7,152 bases of DNA from an uncultured Alphaproteobacteria bacterium (GTDB taxonomy: Bacteria; Pseudomonadota; Alphaproteobacteria; Rs-D84): the NCBI GenBank assembly GCA_944389685.1, contig CALXNF010000016.1, forward strand, positions 1 to 7,152, given 5' to 3'. Under the pieces are notes generated by a model. That model searched no databases, had not been told where the DNA came from, and was given only the letters and a program-made list of their open reading frames with translations. Shown here piece after piece: positions 1 through 5,737 of the stretch (positions are counted from its first letter, which is position 1; each line of letters begins with the position of its first letter). Position numbers and translations under genes: made by a program.

Positions 1-96
1 TTTCGTGAACGGATGGCGACCAAAGGCGGACGCAAAGTTCTGAATCGTCGTCGTGCAGCCGGTCGTAAAAGATTAGCTGTAACAGCTGAAAGATAA
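1..96 (+). CDS. rpmH: 50S ribosomal protein L34, C-terminal part (5' end outside window)
   Basis: The first base is in frame and 31 codons are read before TAA at 94-96. The residues include RERMATKGGRKVLNRRRAAG followed by RKRLAVTAER, the highly basic core of L34 (family norm about 44-46 residues), so roughly the first 14 residues lie outside the window. L34 is a small basic protein of the large ribosomal subunit. The C-terminus is a few residues longer than the common KRLSA ending. Downstream there is a terminator and a convergent gene, not rnpA, which usually follows rpmH in proteobacteria. Identification is secure. Confidence 0.96.
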   Translation, partial: FRERMATKGGRKVLNRRRAAGRKRLAVTAER

Positions 97-119
97 AAAA
101 CCGTAATTGCGGTTTTTTT
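95..119 (+). terminator. Intrinsic terminator of rpmH
   Basis: The arms AAAAAACCG (95-103) and CGGTTTTTT (110-118) enclose the 6-nt loop TAATTG, and the right arm ends in a run of seven T (113-119). The stem begins inside the rpmH stop codon, so transcription would end immediately after L34. The GC part is only 3 bp, but the A/T extension and T-run are typical of terminators in AT-rich genomes. Confidence 0.85.
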
Positions 120-121
120 AT

Positions 122-150
122 AAAAAAATATCCGCAACCAGCGGATATTT
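122..150 (-). terminator. Intrinsic terminator of the thioesterase operon
   Basis: A perfect 10-bp inverted repeat, AAATATCCGC (126-135) and GCGGATATTT (141-150), encloses AACCA. Read on the minus strand the hairpin is followed by a T-run made by the A-tract 122-128. It lies just after the thioesterase stop codon (156-158). Together with the rpmH terminator it forms a back-to-back insulator between convergent units. Confidence 0.88.
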
Positions 151-155
151 ATTTT

Positions 156-884
156 TTATAATTCTTCCCATGCGCATATAACATACGCATGCTCTATATC
201 ACCTGTTCTAATTTTATGACGACTAATCAAGCCCTCTATAGCAACATCAACAGATATTTCTGGTGTATCAGGGCTAATTTCTTTCTTAAAATTCAACTCT
301 ATACGTTTCAAAGTATGCTGATTACGATAGACATACCCCACACTTTCTGTTGCCCACACAGCATAAACTGCATTATTTATATGTTGATTTACATCAACAT
401 CGTCAAAACGACATTTAAAAACGTGCGTTTTCATCGTGTCAAAATCAGGAAATTTTACAAAGTCTCTTTCCCACGCGCGTTCCGGAATTATATTCCAAGT
501 TGCTAGTTTTTCTTCCAAGCGCAAAGGACGACGATTTTCCATATCAATTAAAATCCATTGAGACGTTGCACGAACCATCAACCGCCCATCACTACCACGT
601 ACCTCAAAATCACGTGTTGCCCGCAACCCATCATGTGCAGACGGCCACGTTATAAACGACAATTCTTCTGCTTCACGTGGCATTTCAACTATATCAACAA
701 GGTAATGCGTCACAACCCACGCCATATTATGTTCTATCAGATACGTACGTCCACAACCAAGAGCTTCTGCATGAGTATCGGCAACGCCCTGTAATTCATT
801 CATAAGAATCAAAGGACGAACGTTGCCGTACCTATCACACTGATACGCTTGTAATACTCGCTTTTCAATATATTTATCTGCCAT
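156..884 (-). CDS. Acyl-ACP thioesterase (FatA/FatB-type, double hotdog)
   Basis: This 242-aa protein matches the bacterial acyl-ACP thioesterase family (plant FatA/FatB-like, Pfam acyl-ACP thioesterase), which hydrolyses acyl-ACP to free fatty acid and holo-ACP in the cytoplasm. Two hotdog halves are visible. The first is about residues 5-130, with CDRYGNV, EHNMAWVVTHY, the substrate-side WPSAHDGLRATRDFEV and SQWILIDMENRRP. The second is about 150-242 and holds the active-site segment DDVDVNQHINNAVYAVWATE, with D164, N166 and H168 matching the family's D-x-N-x-H arrangement. Length is normal for bacterial members (about 240-250). The ATG at 884-882 is preceded by AAAGG with a 7-nt spacer. 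It follows the 35-codon ORF by 2 nt and ends at a terminator, so it is the last gene of the DUF2147 operon. The acyl chain length preferred cannot be read from the sequence. A small YbgC-type single-hotdog thioesterase is excluded by the doubled domain. Confidence 0.9.
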   Translation of the reverse strand: MADKYIEKRVLQAYQCDRYGNVRPLILMNELQGVADTHAEALGCGRTYLIEHNMAWVVTHYLVDIVEMPREAEELSFITWPSAHDGLRATRDFEVRGSDGRLMVRATSQWILIDMENRRPLRLEEKLATWNIIPERAWERDFVKFPDFDTMKTHVFKCRFDDVDVNQHINNAVYAVWATESVGYVYRNQHTLKRIELNFKKEISPDTPEISVDVAIEGLISRHKIRTGDIEHAYVICAWEEL

Positions 885-886
885 TA

Positions 887-994
887 TTACGCCTTTACAT
901 ACTGCGGATTCTGCGCAACAACAAAATCTATATTGTCACCTAAAATAATTTCATTTACACGCACATTTAAATTCTTTCCTAAATCTATTTTCAT
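887..994 (-). CDS. Small ORF, 35 aa, unknown function
   Basis: The frame runs ATG 994-992 to TAA 889-887, beginning MKIDLGKNLNVRV and ending NPQYVKA. It fills the whole gap between the DUF2147 gene (stop 3 nt upstream) and the thioesterase (start 2 nt downstream), the tight packing expected of a translated operon member. Codon use resembles the neighbours and the predicted chain alternates hydrophobic residues (VNEIILGDNIDFVVAQ), suggesting beta strands. No membrane segment, signal peptide or cysteine is present. There is no clear Shine-Dalgarno sequence, so translation would depend on coupling to the upstream stop. I do not recognise a family. It could also be a remnant of a longer gene, or a leader whose translation feeds the thioesterase start. 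Confidence 0.5.
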   Translation of the reverse strand: MKIDLGKNLNVRVNEIILGDNIDFVVAQNPQYVKA

Positions 995-997
995 TTT

Positions 998-1525
998 TTA
1001 TTTACTGATAATAGGTTTCCAATTCGTCGTATCTATATTTTGCAATTCGGCAGGCAAATCTGAAACTTTTAATACATTCCAAGTCTGCGTTCTGCCGAAG
1101 GGCCCTATTTTCCCACGCACTCGTAATTTATCTTTATGGTTTTTATCTTGCCAAATTACACTGGAATATACACTGCCCTTTTTAGGATCCATTATTTTTC
1201 CGTCTTTATATTCTGAATCTTCAGAATTCCATTCCATTTCCCAGATAATATCTAAACCAACGTATTTCGGGCTACCAGATACTTTATCTGCAACTTTTAC
1301 CGGATTATTTATAGTCTCTGAAATATTACCTTTTTCATCATATAACGCAACGATACGTCCTGCCAAAACGTTATCTTTACCATCTTTGTATTCATACAAT
1401 CTCACAATTGATTTCGGAAAATTTGTTTCATCATCAATAGTCTGGTACATTCCGACAAACGGCATCGCCGCAAAAGCACCAGAAGACAAAGCAATTCCCA
1501 AAACCGATAACGTAAACACCTTCAT
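998..1525 (-). CDS. DUF2147 family secreted protein
   Basis: This 175-aa protein has a Sec signal peptide (MKVFTLSVLGIALSSGAFA, cleavage near residue 19/20) and the DUF2147 core: early beta strands with KSIVRLYEY and LAGRIVALYD, then YKDGKIMDPKKGSVY (106-120) and LRVRGKIGPFGRTQTW (134-149), the family's GkIyDP...LkvrGyiG...rtqtW signature. The family is periplasmic and of unknown biochemical role. An upstream in-frame ATG at 1552 is rejected as start: it directly abuts the -10 box and lies before the expected transcript start (about 1546). It would also bury the signal peptide, whereas ATG 1525 has AAAAGG six bases upstream. It heads the operon with the 35-codon ORF and the thioesterase. A shared role in envelope or lipid metabolism is only an inference from context. 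Confidence 0.88.
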   Translation of the reverse strand: MKVFTLSVLGIALSSGAFAAMPFVGMYQTIDDETNFPKSIVRLYEYKDGKDNVLAGRIVALYDEKGNISETINNPVKVADKVSGSPKYVGLDIIWEMEWNSEDSEYKDGKIMDPKKGSVYSSVIWQDKNHKDKLRVRGKIGPFGRTQTWNVLKVSDLPAELQNIDTTNWKPIISK

Positions 1526-1552
1526 ATAAAACCTTTTAAACACACCCCACAA

Positions 1553-1580
1553 ATTCTAGCAGATTAAAAATAAAATTCAA
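1553..1580 (-). promoter_or_regulatory. Sigma70-type promoter for the DUF2147/thioesterase operon
   Basis: On the minus strand, TTGAAT (1580-1575), a 16-nt spacer and TAGAAT (1558-1553) are preceded by TG one base before the -10 (TGCTAGAAT, an extended -10). The predicted start near 1546 gives a leader of about 20 nt before ATG 1525. It is divergent from the promoter at 1599-1627, with the two -35 boxes 18 nt apart. Confidence 0.7.
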
Positions 1581-1598
1581 GGCATTGTTACAATCCTA

Positions 1599-1627
1599 TT
1601 GACAAACAGAACATTTCGTACTATTTT
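1599..1627 (+). promoter_or_regulatory. Sigma70-type promoter for the orphan gene pair
   Basis: A perfect -35 TTGACA (1599-1604), a 17-nt spacer and TATTTT (1622-1627) place the start near 1634, about 15 nt before ATG 1649. The leader is almost pure A with no clear Shine-Dalgarno sequence. Confidence 0.7.
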
Positions 1628-1648
1628 ATAAAAAAAAAGAAACAAAAA

Positions 1649-2047
1649 ATGACAATTTCAGAGCTTATTTTTGTAAAAAAATTTTTTAACGAATATCCTA
1701 TAGCCCACGCTGTAAAACTTCAGGGAAATCTACCTGTAAACATTTATTCCATTCTGGCCGTTTATAAAACAGAACAGCGCGTTATAAATAAAAGTGTTTT
1801 AACAATAAAAAGCACCCCAAAACTAAACTTATTTGAAATTATTATTGGGGACAAATGTGTTTACGCAAAAGAATATTCAACGATAAAAGAAATAAATATT
1901 TCTAAGGCAACGCGTCCAGAGACAGAAGACCACATAATTTTAGAAATATTAAATATATGCAAAGAAAAAGTCGCAAAAACATACGCTAACCAGTTAAAAG
2001 AAATTCAAACATTTTTACAACAAATCGATGATATAAAAAGCAGATAA
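1649..2047 (+). CDS. Orphan hypothetical protein, 132 aa (first of tandem pair)
   Basis: I do not recognise a family. The protein begins MTISELIFVKKFFNEYP, continues with beta-rich segments (NIYSILAVYK, KSVLTIKSTP, LFEIIIGDKCVYAKEY) and ends in a charged helix (about 96-128, IILEILNICKEKVAK...LKEIQTFLQQI) that could form a short coiled coil. There is no signal peptide or transmembrane segment, so it is probably cytoplasmic. A good promoter lies just upstream, but the ATG is preceded only by A-rich sequence. Its TAA is followed after one base by the ATG of the next gene, suggesting translational coupling. GC is about 30% by hand counts on sample lines, lower than the conserved neighbours, which fits a lineage-specific or recently acquired gene. 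Real coding is supported by the promoter, the intact frame and the tandem partner. Confidence 0.72.
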   Translation: MTISELIFVKKFFNEYPIAHAVKLQGNLPVNIYSILAVYKTEQRVINKSVLTIKSTPKLNLFEIIIGDKCVYAKEYSTIKEINISKATRPETEDHIILEILNICKEKVAKTYANQLKEIQTFLQQIDDIKSR

Positions 2048-2048
2048 A

Positions 2049-2438
2049 ATGTCAGATGACTTATTAATACTTCTACTTTTGATAATACAAAAAACCTTTG
2101 TATCGGTCACAAATACAGATACATATTCGGCTTATTCTTTTGTCATACCAGACGAATATACTGAAATAAAGCTACAAACAGAATATTCTTATACAGACGA
2201 TACAAATAGTTACGTAAAATATAGTTTTTTTATTGATGGCGAACTTATCGAGGAAAGCATTAACCCTATATTTAAAGTAAAAAAAAGCAACGGTAAAAAA
2301 TCAAACCAGGTCGGGATAAACAACCTAGAAATTCTATTAAAGGCTTGCTCTGAAAAAATCATATTACAGGAGCGCAAAGGACAGCAATTAAATATGTTAA
2401 AAACATTTAAGAGCAACACAAACCAACGTTCAAGCTAA
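2049..2438 (+). CDS. Orphan hypothetical protein, 129 aa (second of tandem pair)
   Basis: No recognised family. A hydrophobic N-terminal stretch (LLILLLLII, residues 5-13) follows acidic residues. Without a basic n-region it reads better as a buried helix than as a signal peptide. Beta-rich segments follow (YSFVIPDEYTEIKLQTEYSY, YVKYSFFIDGELIEESI), then a basic turn (KKSNGKKSNQ) and a C-terminal helix with LEILLKACSEK. The order of elements resembles the preceding 132-aa protein: LEIL, a Cys and EK recur at matching points in the last helix, so the two may be diverged duplicates. It starts 1 nt after the previous stop with no separate Shine-Dalgarno sequence. Its TAA (2436-2438) overlaps the comF stop on the opposite strand. 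Confidence 0.7.
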   Translation: MSDDLLILLLLIIQKTFVSVTNTDTYSAYSFVIPDEYTEIKLQTEYSYTDDTNSYVKYSFFIDGELIEESINPIFKVKKSNGKKSNQVGINNLEILLKACSEKIILQERKGQQLNMLKTFKSNTNQRSS

Positions 2439-3184
2439 ATTGCACGAACTGTTCGACAGAACGTAATCCCATAAACTTCTTTTACACCGGCCCTTACCAA
2501 AACACGCCTCAGTTCCGAAAAAGTTGCACCAGTTGTCATAACGTCATCCACAAGTAAAATTTTCTTACCGCGTATTTCATTTGGTCTAACAACATTAAAT
2601 ACACCACGAATGTTTTCAGCACGCTGAGCCGCATTTTTGTGCCCCATATCATGCCTATATTTACGTATCACACTAGACAAATCTAACTTTACACCGAAAG
2701 CTTTCGCAATAGGTGCCGCTAATAGCTCCGCCTGATTATAACCACGATGAACTAATCGCCTATAAGCTAATGGTACCGGCATTACAATATCAGGTTTAAT
2801 GTTTACATCTCTTAGCGCCCACAGCATTGCTCGCGCCATAAAAGTAGCATATTTTAGTCGACCACTATGTTTAAACGGCAACACTGCAGTTTTTGACACA
2901 TCATCATAAACGCAAGCAGATCTAATTAAATCTAGTTCACAGAAACCTGCGGCACAGTTTGGGCACAAAGGACGATTTCCCAAATCTATATTAGCAGGAA
3001 AAGGATATCCACACTTTTCACACTTCGGATTGCTGATCCAATTAAACGCGCTCCAACAATCTGCACAGAGTTCTCCATCCGTAGAAACGTGTTCACCACA
3101 TAACGGGCATGAAGAAGGAAATAAAAAATTAATAGAAAAACGCGCAATATTAAAAAAACAATTGCGCGCATATTTTAAATTCAT
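2435..3184 (-). CDS. comF: ComF family protein (zinc-ribbon plus phosphoribosyltransferase-like domain)
   Basis: This 249-aa protein has the two-part ComF/GntX layout. The N-terminal zinc-ribbon region has cysteine pairs CPLC (26-29), CADC (40-43), CEKC (55-58) and CPNC (74-77). The PRTase type I-like domain carries MPVPL, RGYNQAELLA (148-157) and the PRPP-loop motif LLVDDVMTTGAT (210-221). Family members are linked to DNA uptake during natural transformation, though the reaction is not established; the protein is cytoplasmic. The frame stays open upstream to a TTG at 3232, but that start would overlap the preceding gene by 47 nt. ATG 3184 lies 1 nt after that gene's TAA (TAAAATG), so coupled translation from 3184 is preferred. 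No terminator follows; its TAG overlaps the stop of the convergent orphan gene. Confidence 0.92.
   Translation of the reverse strand: MNLKYARNCFFNIARFSINFLFPSSCPLCGEHVSTDGELCADCWSAFNWISNPKCEKCGYPFPANIDLGNRPLCPNCAAGFCELDLIRSACVYDDVSKTAVLPFKHSGRLKYATFMARAMLWALRDVNIKPDIVMPVPLAYRRLVHRGYNQAELLAAPIAKAFGVKLDLSSVIRKYRHDMGHKNAAQRAENIRGVFNVVRPNEIRGKKILLVDDVMTTGATFSELRRVLVRAGVKEVYGITFCRTVRAI
3141..3168 (-). repeat. Inverted repeat just inside the comF start
   Basis: Perfect 8-bp arms CGCGCAAT (3141-3148) and ATTGCGCG (3161-3168) flank a 12-nt A-rich loop. In the comF mRNA the hairpin begins about 16 nt after the start codon and could affect initiation. It may equally be a coincidence of the codons for YARN and NIAR. 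Confidence 0.35.
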
Positions 3185-3185
3185 T

Positions 3186-4538
3186 TTACCAAGACATACT
3201 TCTATAAGTTTTTTTATTGACCGTATCCCCAAATATATCTTTTTGTTGTTTGGTCAAAGTTTCATATTGATCCAACGAAATCATACGCAAAACCAACCCC
3301 TCTTCATCACGCTGAGACAAAACCGGTAAAATACGTTGCTCTGATATCCCATTATCACGTAAAACCTGTTCTATTATGGCTAAGCGTCTAGCGGCCAATT
3401 TTCTATCATCTGTATCTGTTACTACTCTTTGCGGAATAGAAACTTGAACTGCACGCGTCGGATTACTTAAAACAATCCCAGCATATTCCGTTAATAAATT
3501 ATAATTATCTCTAGACAACGCTGCATCTTCATTACGGAATTTTATTTTTATTTCTAACGGACGAATGCCACCTGCCTCAGACAAATCGCGCGCAGAAGTA
3601 AAACCTTCCGCATTAACTGTCATATCACTTGCTTCATCAAACCTATCATCTATCTGGAACGTAGAAAGATGTTTGTTTTCTGACAAAAACGTTTTTCTAA
3701 AAGCTTTACGTAATTCGCTGGGCGTCATTTGCGTCATATCGTTTCGCGCCGCATTTATACGAGGTGATTCTGCCCGCTGCACAGCCCGAACGACGACGTC
3801 TTCATCAACAGGTTCTTCCATTGGAACGACCAATTTTGCCAATTTTACTTCTGTAGCGGTCCCATCATATACATTTGAAACATTATTTTTTTCTTCTTGA
3901 TGACTAACCATATTTCTGGACACAACGCGACGATTTGTATTTACTGGAACTTTTTCGATGCTTTCTTCTGCCAATTTCTGTAATTCATTCAAGCGCGCGA
4001 TTTGCACATCTAATTCTGACATAGGTTGTGCAACAGTGCTTTGTTTTTCCGAAGAATTCATACTACGCGCAAAAGAAACATCCCGTTCCGATGCATCCAA
4101 ACTTTCTTCTGGCAACAAAGCATCAGAACGAATAACTGCAAACTCCTGAGGTTCTGGCAAACGAAGCGGCACCACATCCGAAGACGTTGTTGCCCACAAA
4201 TTAGAACTTGGTCTGCGTGGTGATAATATATCAGAAGCAACAATTTGTTCCCCAGCATCCATTGAAACAGCCTGAAGACTTCCCGCTCTAGAAACCACCC
4301 CACGACTTACACTTTCTGTACCAGCCAGTTTTTCTTCACTATTTTTTTCTTTTTCAACTGCTGCCGTTCTGCTTTCTGTTACAACTTTATTTTCAGCGAC
4401 CTTTTTAATAACTGGTTCCCCAAAAGCCGCGCGTGCAGAGACGCCCCCCGCCGCCACATTTACAACAGGCAACCTAACATCCGCAAACACAGGCAACGCA
4501 ATAAACATTGCTAAAACAGAGACTGCAATCTGTCGCAT
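3186..4538 (-). CDS. Secreted protein with degenerate OmpA-like C-terminal domain
   Basis: The 450-aa chain starts with a Sec signal peptide (MRQIAVSVLAMFIALPVFA, cleavage about 19/20) and has no lipobox cysteine. Residues 20-270 are low-complexity, rich in Ala, Val, Glu, Ser and Arg, and likely disordered, with a short helix near 174-194 (ELDVQIARLNELQKLAEE). A conserved-looking block, MTPSELRKAFRKTFLSENKH, lies at 271-290. Residues about 328-420 resemble the OmpA/MotB fold: IKIKFRNEDAALS, a helix with EYAGIVLSNP, then DRKLAARRLAIIEQVLRDNG and ISEQRI, matching the L-S-x-R-R-A...L...G-I...R-I pattern. The usual GHTD turn is replaced by IPQRVVTDTDD, so peptidoglycan binding is uncertain. The ATG is preceded by AAGGAAGGA, a strong Shine-Dalgarno sequence. 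It lies between murG (71 nt upstream) and comF (1 nt downstream). Periplasmic location is likely; function is unknown. Confidence 0.8.
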   Translation of the reverse strand: MRQIAVSVLAMFIALPVFADVRLPVVNVAAGGVSARAAFGEPVIKKVAENKVVTESRTAAVEKEKNSEEKLAGTESVSRGVVSRAGSLQAVSMDAGEQIVASDILSPRRPSSNLWATTSSDVVPLRLPEPQEFAVIRSDALLPEESLDASERDVSFARSMNSSEKQSTVAQPMSELDVQIARLNELQKLAEESIEKVPVNTNRRVVSRNMVSHQEEKNNVSNVYDGTATEVKLAKLVVPMEEPVDEDVVVRAVQRAESPRINAARNDMTQMTPSELRKAFRKTFLSENKHLSTFQIDDRFDEASDMTVNAEGFTSARDLSEAGGIRPLEIKIKFRNEDAALSRDNYNLLTEYAGIVLSNPTRAVQVSIPQRVVTDTDDRKLAARRLAIIEQVLRDNGISEQRILPVLSQRDEEGLVLRMISLDQYETLTKQQKDIFGDTVNKKTYRSMSW

Positions 4539-4559
4539 TTTCTTTCCTTCCTTACTTTA

Positions 4560-4589
4560 ATAATACCTCAAAAAACGAATCGCAAGCAA
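4560..4589 (-). promoter_or_regulatory. Candidate promoter for the OmpA-like gene and comF
   Basis: On the minus strand TTGCTT (4589-4584), an 18-nt spacer and TATTAT (4565-4560) predict a start near 4553, about 15 nt before ATG 4538, just upstream of the purine-rich AAGGAAGGA ribosome site. The -35 is weak. No terminator separates it from murG, so read-through from murG is also possible. Confidence 0.5.
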
Positions 4590-4609
4590 GCAGAAAAATG
4601 CATAAAAGA

Positions 4610-5656
4610 TTATTTTGTTATTTCATCACAAATTTTTTTAACTGCATTATTTGGAACCAAAGACTTTTTAGCCATTTTTTCCAAACGAGAAGGATTATCA
4701 AATAATTCCGTCAAAGTAGTCGCCAACCATTTCGGTGTAAACTTTTCTTGAGGGATCGCAAAACCGCCACCTAACTTGGCAAAACTTTCTGCATTTGCAG
4801 CTTGATCTGGATTTATGTTTAACGGAACAAGTATTGCCCCACGACCAATTGTTTCCAATTCAACAACCGTACTTGCCCCGCTACGCCCTATAACCAAATC
4901 GGCGTCAACAATCGTACCTGCCATATCATGAATAAATGACAAAACGTTTGCGCGAATTTTATTATCTGCATACAATTTTTGTAACCGAGCAACATTTTCT
5001 GGACGTGTCTGATGTGTAACAAATATTTTTTTATTTTTCATTTGTATTAATGCAGTTGGAACCACTTCATCTAATATTTGGGCACCCAATGATCCACCCG
5101 TAACCAATAAATTTGATTTTTTTGGCAAAGGGCAGCCCGCTGCAGATAAAAAATCGTGTCGCACAGGAAGCCCCGTATAAACAACTTTTACATTTATTTT
5201 TTCTGGAATACCTTTAACTGTCGGGAAACTCGTCATTAAAGTTTTTACCCAGCGCAAAGCAAATTTATTAGCCCGTCCAATTGCAGCATTCTGTTCATGT
5301 AAATAAGTTGGAATTTTCCATACATGGGCAGCAAAAACAGCAGGAACAGACGCATACCCACCAAAAGCGACCACCCTTTCTGGCTTAGAAAAAATGAAAC
5401 GAAACACCAACCAACTAGCAGAAAATGCAATCTTTGACAAAGCAATGATTTGCTTTACCTTACTTTTGGCTCCCACTCCAGCGGCCCAAACATGCGTCAG
5501 TTTAGCCCCTTTCGGCGCACCTTCTTTAACCATTTTTCTAACGCGCCCATCTGCCGATATAATAACCTTATGCCCAGAAGCAACTAATTCTTCAGCCACG
5601 CTTAATGCTGGAAAAACATGTCCGCCCGTACCACCGGTTGCAATCCAAATTTTCAT
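4610..5656 (-). CDS. murG: UDP-N-acetylglucosamine--MurNAc-(pentapeptide) pyrophosphoryl-undecaprenol GlcNAc transferase (MurG)
   Basis: MurG transfers GlcNAc from UDP-GlcNAc to lipid I, making lipid II on the inner face of the cytoplasmic membrane. The 348-aa length is normal (E. coli 355). The GT-B fold motifs appear in order: GGTGGHVFPALSVAEEL (8-24) at the lipid-substrate lobe, AFGGYASVPAVFAA (97-110), HEQNAAIGRANK (120-131), VTGGSLGAQ (185-193) opening the nucleotide lobe, GRSGASTVVELETIGRGAIL (257-276), and PDQAANAESFAKLGGGF (283-299), which binds UDP-GlcNAc in the family. HEQNAAIGRANK and the following IPQEKFTP resemble alphaproteobacterial forms. The start agrees with the family N-terminus (MKIWIATGGTGG), with only a weak AGAGAA ribosome site. 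It has its own promoter and is separated from ftsW by a terminator and a plus-strand small gene, unlike the usual uninterrupted ftsW-murG order. Confidence 0.98.
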   Translation of the reverse strand: MKIWIATGGTGGHVFPALSVAEELVASGHKVIISADGRVRKMVKEGAPKGAKLTHVWAAGVGAKSKVKQIIALSKIAFSASWLVFRFIFSKPERVVAFGGYASVPAVFAAHVWKIPTYLHEQNAAIGRANKFALRWVKTLMTSFPTVKGIPEKINVKVVYTGLPVRHDFLSAAGCPLPKKSNLLVTGGSLGAQILDEVVPTALIQMKNKKIFVTHQTRPENVARLQKLYADNKIRANVLSFIHDMAGTIVDADLVIGRSGASTVVELETIGRGAILVPLNINPDQAANAESFAKLGGGFAIPQEKFTPKWLATTLTELFDNPSRLEKMAKKSLVPNNAVKKICDEITK

Positions 5657-5674
5657 AATTTTTCTCTATTTTTA

Positions 5675-5683
5675 TGATATAAT
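5675..5683 (+). promoter_or_regulatory. Extended -10 promoter candidate for the small plus-strand gene
   Basis: TGATATAAT is a perfect extended -10 (TGnTATAAT). No good -35 is found 16-18 nt upstream, which lies in the murG start region. The predicted start is near 5690, about 48 nt before ATG 5738. It nearly coincides with the predicted start of the opposing murG promoter. Confidence 0.5.
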
Positions 5684-5697
5684 TACTATTAATGAGT

Positions 5698-5725
5698 ATT
5701 ATAACACTGCTACTAAATATTTCAA
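5698..5725 (-). promoter_or_regulatory. Strong sigma70-type promoter for murG
   Basis: On the minus strand TTGAAA (5725-5720), a 16-nt spacer and TATAAT (5703-5698), with TG one base before the -10 (TGTTATAAT), make the best promoter in the window. The predicted start near 5691 leaves a leader of about 35 nt to ATG 5656. The -35 box lies just upstream of the small gene's Shine-Dalgarno sequence on the other strand. Confidence 0.75.
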
Positions 5726-5726
5726 T

Positions 5727-5732
5727 AAGGAG
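5727..5732 (+). promoter_or_regulatory. Consensus ribosome binding site AAGGAG
   Basis: AAGGAG lies 5 nt before ATG 5738. It is one of the best Shine-Dalgarno matches in the window, although the frame it serves closes after seven codons. It is the main reason to treat the following region as a genuine or formerly genuine gene. Confidence 0.75.
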
Positions 5733-5737
5733 TAATT

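Noticed and set aside
933..1529. A 198-codon open frame on the plus strand opposite the DUF2147 gene
   Set aside because: It is antisense to a gene with a clear signal peptide, family motifs and promoter. Its translation is hydrophobic, Ser/Phe-rich and shows no family features.
1526..1552. An upstream ATG for the DUF2147 protein
   Set aside because: It directly abuts the -10 box and precedes the predicted transcript start; the downstream ATG begins a proper signal peptide with a ribosome site.
2440..2465. GTTC...GAAC inverted repeat near the comF stop as a terminator
   Set aside because: The stem is only 4 bp, lies within comF codons and has no T-run.
3185..3232. A TTG start extending ComF by 16 residues
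   Set aside because: It would overlap the preceding gene by 47 nt. ATG 3184, 1 nt after that gene's stop, gives the normal family N-terminus.
4575..4595. Short CTTG/GCAA repeats between murG and the OmpA-like gene as a terminator or iteron
   Set aside because: The repeat units are only 4 bp, form no stable hairpin with a T-run, and overlap a candidate -35 box.
5394..5735. A 113-codon plus-strand open frame opposite the murG start
   Set aside because: It is a shadow of murG; it also crosses both candidate promoters and the small gene's ribosome site.
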